DNA from: Loripinus fragilis
Lineage: Eukaryota; Mollusca; Bivalvia; Lucinida; Lucinidae
Length of the DNA: 64,000 nucleotides
Direction: 5' to 3'
Assembly: GCA_964019695.1 (NCBI GenBank)
Contig: OZ026520.1
Span: 32,530,620 to 32,594,619 of the forward strand
The notes below the pieces were generated by a model, which ran no database searches, had not been told where the DNA came from, and saw only the letters and a list, made by a program, of their open reading frames with translations. Position 1 is the stretch's first letter. Every line of letters starts with the position of its first letter. Position numbers and translations under genes: made by a program. Below, one piece after another: positions 57,729 through 64,000 of the stretch.

Positions 57729-57794
57729 GCAAACAGCATAGATCCTGATCAACGGCTTCAACAGAAGCCAGTTGATCAGGTTCCATGCTGTTTT
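57729..57794. repeat. Palindrome, same family
   Basis: GCAAACAGCATAGATCCTGA...TCAGGTTCCATGCTGTTT, with central GGCTTCAACAGAAGCC. 120 bp before gene B exon 3. Confidence 0.75.
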
Positions 57795-57914
57795 CGTCAA
57801 TATTTATAATAACAACTGTAATTTATAAGCAAACATACATTACTTTATATTGAATATTCTATGAGTCAGTAGATAGCAAATATAAAGTAAAACGAATAAG
57901 TAAATCTGTTTCAG

Positions 57915-58120
57915 AGCCTATAGGAGATCGAGATATTCATGTAGACGTATATAGTACAGACCAGAGAGAGTATGAGCAAGCTACCAGGCTGCTACGGCAT
58001 CGACTGAAGATCTACTTCTACGCGGCTGTGAAGTACAAGGACCATATATGTTCCTTCCAGGCCATCTACTTCATCTTCATGATGTTGCAAATTCTCAAAG
58101 TGGCCCTTATTACTATACAG
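57915..58120 (+). CDS. Mucolipin gene B, third exon with first membrane segment
   Basis: Acceptor CTGTTTCAG, donor ACAG|GTATGT; 206 bases plus the carried base give 69 codons ending in phase 0. The peptide reads EPIGDRDIHVDVYSTDQ, then an RLLRHRLKIYF segment, then YKDHICSFQAIYF and the hydrophobic MMLQILKVALITIQ. An LRRRLK-YFF-like amphipathic segment followed by the S1 helix ending VTVQ/ITIQ is the conserved N-terminal hallmark of TRPML proteins, so family assignment is good. The next exon (rest of S1 and start of the lumenal domain) should lie beyond 64000; nothing matching it was seen in 58121-64000. Confidence 0.82.
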
Positions 58121-58261
58121 GTATGTCTGAACTTGCCCTGGTGCATGAGCGATGATTCAGATAGCGGACAATTAGAATCAAGGGCGGGATTCTCCGGTTC
58201 CCACTGAACCGCAATGATGGATTCTCTTTACTCAAATTCCATCATTTAACCGTTTGTAACT

Positions 58262-58476
58262 GGTAATAACTGTTTGTTTGTTTGATTTAACTCTTTACGT
58301 CCCCTCAACGATCTTTGAGTTATGTAGAGACGAGTCTTCCTAGGCTGAACCAGTACTTAGCTAGGATTAATGTGTCTTGCTAAAGGACATAACACAGTGA
58401 CGCAGCTGAGGCTCGAACCCGCGGCCCCTCGGTCTCGAGTCAATCACTCTACCACTGAGCCACTGCGCTCCCTACT
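58262..58476 (-). mobile_element. tRNA-derived SINE, reverse
   Basis: Minus strand: GCGCAGTGGCTCAGTGGTAG (A box), GCCGCGGGTTCGAGCCTC (B box), then AAGACACATTAATCCTAGC, GTACTGGTTCAGCC and a tail ending ACGTAAAGAGTTAAATCAAAC. Sits in intron 3 of gene B, 140 bp after the exon. Confidence 0.9.
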
Positions 58477-58599
58477 TGCAATAACTGCTATAAATTATTA
58501 CTAGTCTTATGTCGAATGTGAAGTATTAAATTTGTTGAAGAATTTGTTGACCTATACCCAAAATACACTTTAGGGCATATGTAACAATTCGAACAAGTT

Positions 58600-59190
58600 C
58601 ACATATTTGAGTTTTGCTTATAATAATTATGGTAAGTAAAATATACCCTTCAGAGCTCCAACTTAATAAAGCCAATACCTCTGATACCGAAGCCGCATTT
58701 TTAGACTTGCATTTATCAATTTCTAGTGATATTGTTTCTACCAAAATTTATGATAAACGTGACGACTTTGATTTTGAAATTGTCAATTTCCCAACTTTAG
58801 ATGGTGATGTTCCTCGCTCTACATCCTATGGAGTCAGTATCTCTCAACTCATTCGTTTTGCTAGAGCATCTAGCTATGTTACTGACTTCAACACTTGCAA
58901 TAAATTGTAACTCAGAAACGTTTTAAACAAGGCTATCGGTATCATAAACTTCGCTAAACTTTTTCTAAATTTTATAGACAATACTATGATTTGATATCTA
59001 AATTCCATATTGGACTTAAATCTCTCTTGCCCCAAGGCATTCGGGAACCTGAATTCTATGATGACTTGGTGTATAAATTGAAGAAGATTGTTGGTTCCAA
59101 TAATTTTTCAGCGCAGTTCATTAAAATAATTTCCCATTATTTTAGATTGGCTATAACAATAATGTATTGCATTAACTGTCCGTTCTAAGG
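58600..59190 (+). pseudogene. Reverse-transcriptase fragment 1 (Penelope-like type)
   Basis: The frame at 58614-58910 holds ELQLNKANTSDTEAAFLDLH and IYDKRDDFDFEIVNF, then ISQLIRFARASSYVTDFN. After a stop and a frameshift, YRYHKLR, DLISKFHIGLKSLL and FYDDLVYKLKKIVG follow. The FLDLHLSI...KIYDKRDDF layout resembles the end of a Penelope-like RT domain; the family attribution is from memory and tentative. The catalytic palm is absent upstream. A second, differently deleted copy is at 60790-61370. Confidence 0.65.
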
Positions 59191-59457
59191 TGGTGGTTCA
59201 GTTGTTGTTGACTTTTTGTTTATTGTTACTCCCATTGTGGACGTCTGTATATGTTCTATGTTTTGTTGTACGTTACTTTATGTCCATTCTATTTTTGCAA
59301 TCATCTTGATGGGGAAAAGAGAGCTGGTTGCTTTGCTCAGTTAGTCTTCCTGGTGTCGCATGATGGTTGTGTGGCTCTTCCTCGTGGTGCCGTGGGTTTG
59401 TCTGCGGTATGTGATTATGGCATTTCCTGATCATACTCACCTACTATTTTGTCAAGA
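59190..59457 (+). repeat. Dispersed tail repeat (copy next to RT fragment 1)
   Basis: GGTGGTTCAGTTGTTGTTGA, then ATTGTTACTCCCATTGTGG, then GTGGCTCTTCCTCGTGGTGC and TGATCATACTCAC at the end. Full-length like 14140-14400. It follows RT fragment 1 directly and may be that element's 3' region. Confidence 0.7.
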
Positions 59458-59565
59458 TTTTAGAGTGCCTATACACACGTGCAGAAGCTACATGTTGGGT
59501 GACAGGTTGAATCTTACCTGGTCGTAGACCGCGAAGATGGGTTTTCTTATGGTGAGGCTCATTAG

Positions 59566-60613
59566 TATACTAGAGGACTTTGAAAACGCATCACCATATT
59601 TTTGCACTTTTCTTGCAAACCGTATATGCGATTGAAAAGTTACTCGCAGGTTTTAATGTGCAACCCTGAATTGGTATGAATCAGTCATTTATTTGACTGC
59701 ACTATCACGCGACGCTGCTGATGACGTCACATGGGTACATACAGCATCCAGCACCTTTCTGCACAAACAAATGAAGCTTTTTTGATTATTTTTATGTTTA
59801 AACTGTGGCGTATATGATGCCATGTTACCAAAAGAGTTTATAGACTTTTTCTAATTAAAAGTAATTGATAACTTCAAAATTTCGAAAATAAACGTCAAAT
59901 TTGAACATCAATTTATAGCTCCTTTTTAGAAACATCTCCATTAGTAACCTTTATGCGAGCTTTCATTACTGATATTGATTATATACACTGACAAGCATGT
60001 GGGGAAGACGTTTTGATGTAAATCGTTGCAGAAGATCTGCTGCCATGCGATCGAGAACGTCTTAAAAATTTACGTTAACGTCACTTGCACAATACAAAGG
60101 ACACGTGATACAAGCGTGATTTATGAATAATCTGTCATTTGTGTATGCCCTTAGCCTCTCCCAATAAAACCGATGGTAAGAAATCGAAACTTTGAAAGGC
60201 CCAAGACGTTGAATTTTATTACTTGACTATAGTTATCAAGGTGGGTGGGGTATGTCGGTAATTTTAAAGGGATGTTATTTTGAGCATACCAAACTGTCAA
60301 TTCATTTCTTATCCTTCAATGATGAATATGCAATCGTGAAAGAAGCAAAGGACGCAAATTCGTTGAGTCAGGAATCAAAACTAACGCGTGTTAAATTGCA
60401 GCTGAATTTGTGTCCTTCAAAATCGACCACCCCTGTCTTATAACGGAAACATTTTCAATACCTTAAATTAAATTTACAACCATAAACTTTCTAGGACACA
60501 CTACCAGATGGTCAGACTATGATATGTAAAAATAATTATCTCGCTGACATTCTCAGGGTTTGTTAAATAAAGGATTTAATCTGGTTGATGCGTTTTCAAA
60601 GTCCTTTAGTATA
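59566..60613. mobile_element. TIR element, same family, copy 2
   Basis: TATACTAGAGGACTTTGAAA-ACGCATCACC at the left and GGTTGATGCGTTTTCAAAGT-CCTTTAGTATA at the right. About 1.05 kb; holds a 63-codon frame (60252-60443) that I do not recognise. Confidence 0.75.
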
Positions 60614-60789
60614 TAAGCTGGTTGGTGTATAAGCCTAGTGTCTGTTTTAGTATTTATCTCCCCTTTGGCCTCGGTTTGAACACCATTAAATATGTTTTTG
60701 AATAATTTTATGCATTGTCATTCACAGTTAGAAAGTTTATTCCAAAAATCACAGCCTGAAAATTTGAAAATAGTTCTTGTACGACAACA

Positions 60790-61372
60790 GATCTTTCTAA
60801 ATTGTTAACCTCATATCTTACGGCTGTTAAAAACATGTTATCAAGTACTGTGAAAAGGTATATGAGGGACCCAGTAAAAATCTATTTTGGTCTATTAAAA
60901 ATTCAGGTGAAATTTTAGATAAACTTAAAGCTAGAGATTTCAATGCGACCAGTTTGTCAACTTATCAGAAACTTCTTAAGATAGGTAATTGGTATCATAA
61001 ACTTGCAAAACCTTTTCTAAACTTTACAGACGATACTATGATTTGATATCTAAATTCCAAATCGGACTTAAATCTCTCTTGCACCAAGGATTTTCGGAAC
61101 CTTTATTCTTTGGTGACTTGGTGTATAAATTGAAGAAGATCGTTGGCTCCAGCAATTCTTCAGCGCCGTTCATTAAGGCAATTTTCCACTATAAAAAGAT
61201 TGGCTATAACATTAATGTATTGCAACAGACTGCATGCTTGGTGGTCGACCCAATCATGGTTGGCAACTTTGCTTTCCTCTTTAAATTGCTAGCCGGTTGG
61301 TCGGACTTCAGACTCTATGCCGGTTCCGACTTCAAGGGCTTATCTATTGATGAGATGGTAGGGGCCTGATGC
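60790..61372 (+). pseudogene. Reverse-transcriptase fragment 2, internally deleted
   Basis: The first part (60790-60985) reads, across frameshifts, SKLLTSYLTAVK, IYFGLLK and LKARDFNATSLSTY-like sequence, the region just before an RT palm motif. It then jumps to NWYHKLAKPF and DLISKFQIGLKSLLHQGF..., continuing with YKKIGYNINVLQQTACLVVD to 61369. The whole palm (several hundred codons' worth) is missing, so this is a deletion derivative. About 80% like fragment 1 where they overlap. Confidence 0.65.
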
Positions 61373-64000
61373 TTTTGCTGTTGTCAGGCCCGTCTTTAAA
61401 CCTATTGGATTTCTTTTTCTCCGGTATTCAGTTTTATTTACTGTTGAGTCCTTATCTTTGCGTTATCTCCTTTTTATATCTTGATTTATATGTTCTAGAA
61501 GATGATGCATTGATAAGTTAGGGGTCTTTCATGCAAACCAAACATACATGTGGCTTGATCCACATCTGAACTAAGGGTGAGGTTGGTTGTTTAGAGGCGG
61601 TGCTTCTTTTGTGGATCATTTATGTTATTTCTGTCTTGGTTTTGTTATGCTATCATGCCCATCTGTTTATTGATGCATTGTGGCCACCTGCTGGGAAAGG
61701 GCTGACCTCTTGGCTCTCGTTTGTGATGTCTAATTGTGTAGTTTTCAGTTTCGCATTTTTATCCTGGGACAGGTGTGGTGCTTGTTTGTATTGATTCTCG
61801 ATCTTTGCCCTTTTTCTTACTTTTATACAAACGACTTTTAGGGGGATTTCACGCCTTAACAGGACAAGTGCTCTCTTGTCTGCCTCTTCCTTGATACTGG
61901 TGAGATGTTGATAGCGGCCATGCTGTATATATGATATTGTACCTATTCGCAATGACATTAAATTTGTCATATATCCTATGGTGGAGAAAAACCCGGAAAA
62001 CTCATCCTTTGTCGCTGAACTTGATAGCAATACTTTCACTGAAACATTCTCAATTTGGTCTGAGTCTGTGATAGGATACGCAATGCTTTGTTTTATTTAC
62101 AGACGAGTCTACTTGGTCAAGTTTCTGTTTCAGTCATCTTTCCACATTGAATATATCAAAAACTAAATGCACTTCTCATAATTATTAAGTAAACGTGTTA
62201 CCTACTGACAAAATTAATCTCAAAGAACTTTGCATGTCTTGAATGAGTTAGGTTTATCTAGAACTTGAACTACAACCATTGCGTCTACAACTGCAATCTG
62301 GTCAATTTTGCTATCCCCTTTGACAAAATAGCTGCCCTTACCCTGCTTGTTGCTCAAAAACAGTCATAAGCTGATTTTTGTTAGAGCAATGATTCATTAA
62401 TCCATCTTCTGCAAACAGAGACCTCGGTAAAATTGATAATTTGCATGTTTTTTGTTGTCTCATGGCTTATGTCAGGTGTCAAGTTGGCAATGGTGAGCAT
62501 TCTTGCAAATAAATATCTGTCTTCTTTCAACTCCATAGTTTTGTTGCCAAATTTAAGCTTTGTTTCCTTTAATGCAATCTTCTATGTTTAAAGAGACTAA
62601 GTCTGCAAATATGAAAATTTTTCGAAATTTTATTATTTTCTTTTTAAATCATTTGTAAAAGTAGAATTAACTTATGTTTTCACAATAAATCCGTTCACTA
62701 TAGCTGAAAACTGCACGGAAAGGTGAATTATCTTATAAAACAGATGTGTTTTTCTCTTGTTGGTAATTATTTGCGTCCCTCCAATAATTATAGACAGTTA
62801 ATTTTAACGTAAATGTTGTTGTTTTGATACTGATAATTTGTTAAGATTTACGAAATTGGTAAAATGTATACCTGGATTTTAGTTTTTTTTACTGTGCTCT
62901 TGAAAAATAGAAACATTAGTTCTAAAATCAAAAGATCAAAAGTTACAGACTATGCAGCTTTAAGTGAAACTTTTTCATTTGATCACAGACATTTATACGT
63001 TGAGTCTTCAATTTTGATTCGAGATCTTCTTTTCTGGGTCTTTGTCAGGTTATTTGGGAAATTTTCAGGTACTACAGCCTGTCATTATGTTGTTAATATC
63101 ATGATTATATTTAAACGGACTTGAAAGCCCTTCCAATGTCGTTGAAGTAACAGCTTGGTGCGAGCAGCGTTTCGTAATTCAAAATGCTTTATTAAGGGCT
63201 TTGGTCACGGGTGGATACCCGTTTGGACCCTACCTTTAGTCTGGCCAACTACGGTGCTACAAAAAAAACAACCTTGCCTTTGTTATTCCTTCTATTCCGC
63301 GTCGCCGTTGACTATATTTTCCGGACCTATATCCGATGATATACCTCCCTAAATGAAACTTATGAAAACAGTTATCCCCTAATTTATACTATATTGCCGT
63401 TTTATTATATCTTCAACAACAATGTAGTCCTTAATGAAATTCGGCAAACTGGTTCTGAATTGATTGTCGATATATCCATAATTGGGTCGCGACATGAGAA
63501 AATTAACAATGTGATTTTGCGTCACGAAAAGACTTAAATCAGACTGATTTGACAAAGGCCCTTTCTGGTCAGAATCTTTGCCATCTCCATGTTGATTTAT
63601 TGGATCCATACTTATTCACTGATCACATCGCGAAGACTCTGATCAGACTGGGCAGATACCAAGGCAGATCTAAGTTTTCGCTCAAGGCATACTCATTTTA
63701 TTGGTTTTGTCATGCCATGGTTAAATGCAGATTTCTTATCAATACTGTAGCATATCCCTTCAAATGGAACACTGTTTTTTTGCAATGACATTAAATCTAA
63801 AATTGGAATTTTAAATCTAATTCGAAATATATATTTTAACCAAAAAACCCTAACCAAAAATATTTTGTTGAAGTTTGTATACATTTTCAAAAATGTTGTG
63901 ATAGGATGGAATTTTAATTTTCTTAATGTTTTATGCCAAGTAATATTTCCGTTTCGTACCTTGAGCAATATGGATCAATGACTCTCAGTTGAACATAAAG
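61373..64000. other. Gene B intron 3, no exon recognised
   Basis: Frames at 61600-61794, 61653-62039 (minus), 62864-63124 and 63693-63968 (minus) show no known domain; the first may be the tail of RT fragment 2. The next mucolipin exon was looked for (S1 end and lumenal domain) and not found. Confidence 0.5.

Noticed and set aside
62864..63124. 86-codon frame as the next mucolipin B exon
   Set aside because: It lacks the lumenal-domain motifs expected after S1 and has no fitting splice sites; no family recognised.

Overview
The window reads as intron-rich, AT-rich animal DNA. Long introns with GT-AG borders, tRNA-derived SINEs, a LINE, reverse-transcriptase fragments of another retroelement family, many short inverted-repeat transposons (MITEs) and very long microsatellites all point to a metazoan. 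Several repeat families, such as the TATACCCCCC...GTCCGTCCG head and the SINE tails ending in TTTACGTCCC, look like those of bivalve molluscs. That taxonomic call is an inference; no database was searched.

The only protein-coding genes I can support belong to the mucolipin (TRPML) family of endolysosomal cation channels, both on the + strand. Gene A is the 3' end of one mucolipin: its last three exons (5095-5217, 9240-9455, 11209-11559) encode S5, the pore with an INGDE filter, S6 and the cytosolic tail. Gene B starts 17.5 kb downstream. Exons at 29062-29104, 36331-36399 and 57915-58120 join in one frame into the N-terminus and first membrane segment of a second mucolipin, whose remainder lies beyond the window. 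A decayed minus-strand copy of a mucolipin last exon (about 39410-39752) sits inside gene B's second intron. The locus is therefore a tandem mucolipin cluster with relics.

The rest is mobile and repetitive DNA. 1-11.6 kb: gene A introns with MITEs and one SINE. 11.6-29 kb: intergenic, with a GTCCG-headed tandem-repeat element (12149-13610), a satellite of about 150 bp period split by a SINE (15850-17470), a minisatellite-armed foldback element (17994-20617) and a nested 5.5-kb inverted repeat (21407-26901). 29-36.3 kb (gene B intron 1): two long foldbacks side by side (32387-33125 and 33171-35799). 36.4-57.9 kb (intron 2): a 7-kb inverted element with (TAG)n arms (40193-47186) and a decayed LINE flanked by 1.3-kb direct repeats (47760-54283). 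58-64 kb (start of intron 3): a SINE, two internally deleted retroelement fragments and a TIR element.

The most interesting signal is a pair of 932-bp TIR elements, 24333-25264 and 28035-28966, in opposite orientation. Each carries five palindromes of the RFX/X-box type (GTTGCTAGGCAAC-like) at almost identical offsets. One copy ends 96 bp upstream of gene B's start codon. A third, unrelated MITE in gene A's intron carries two more perfect X-box-like sites. This suggests a transposon family spreading regulatory sites, with one copy in promoter position of a lysosomal channel gene.
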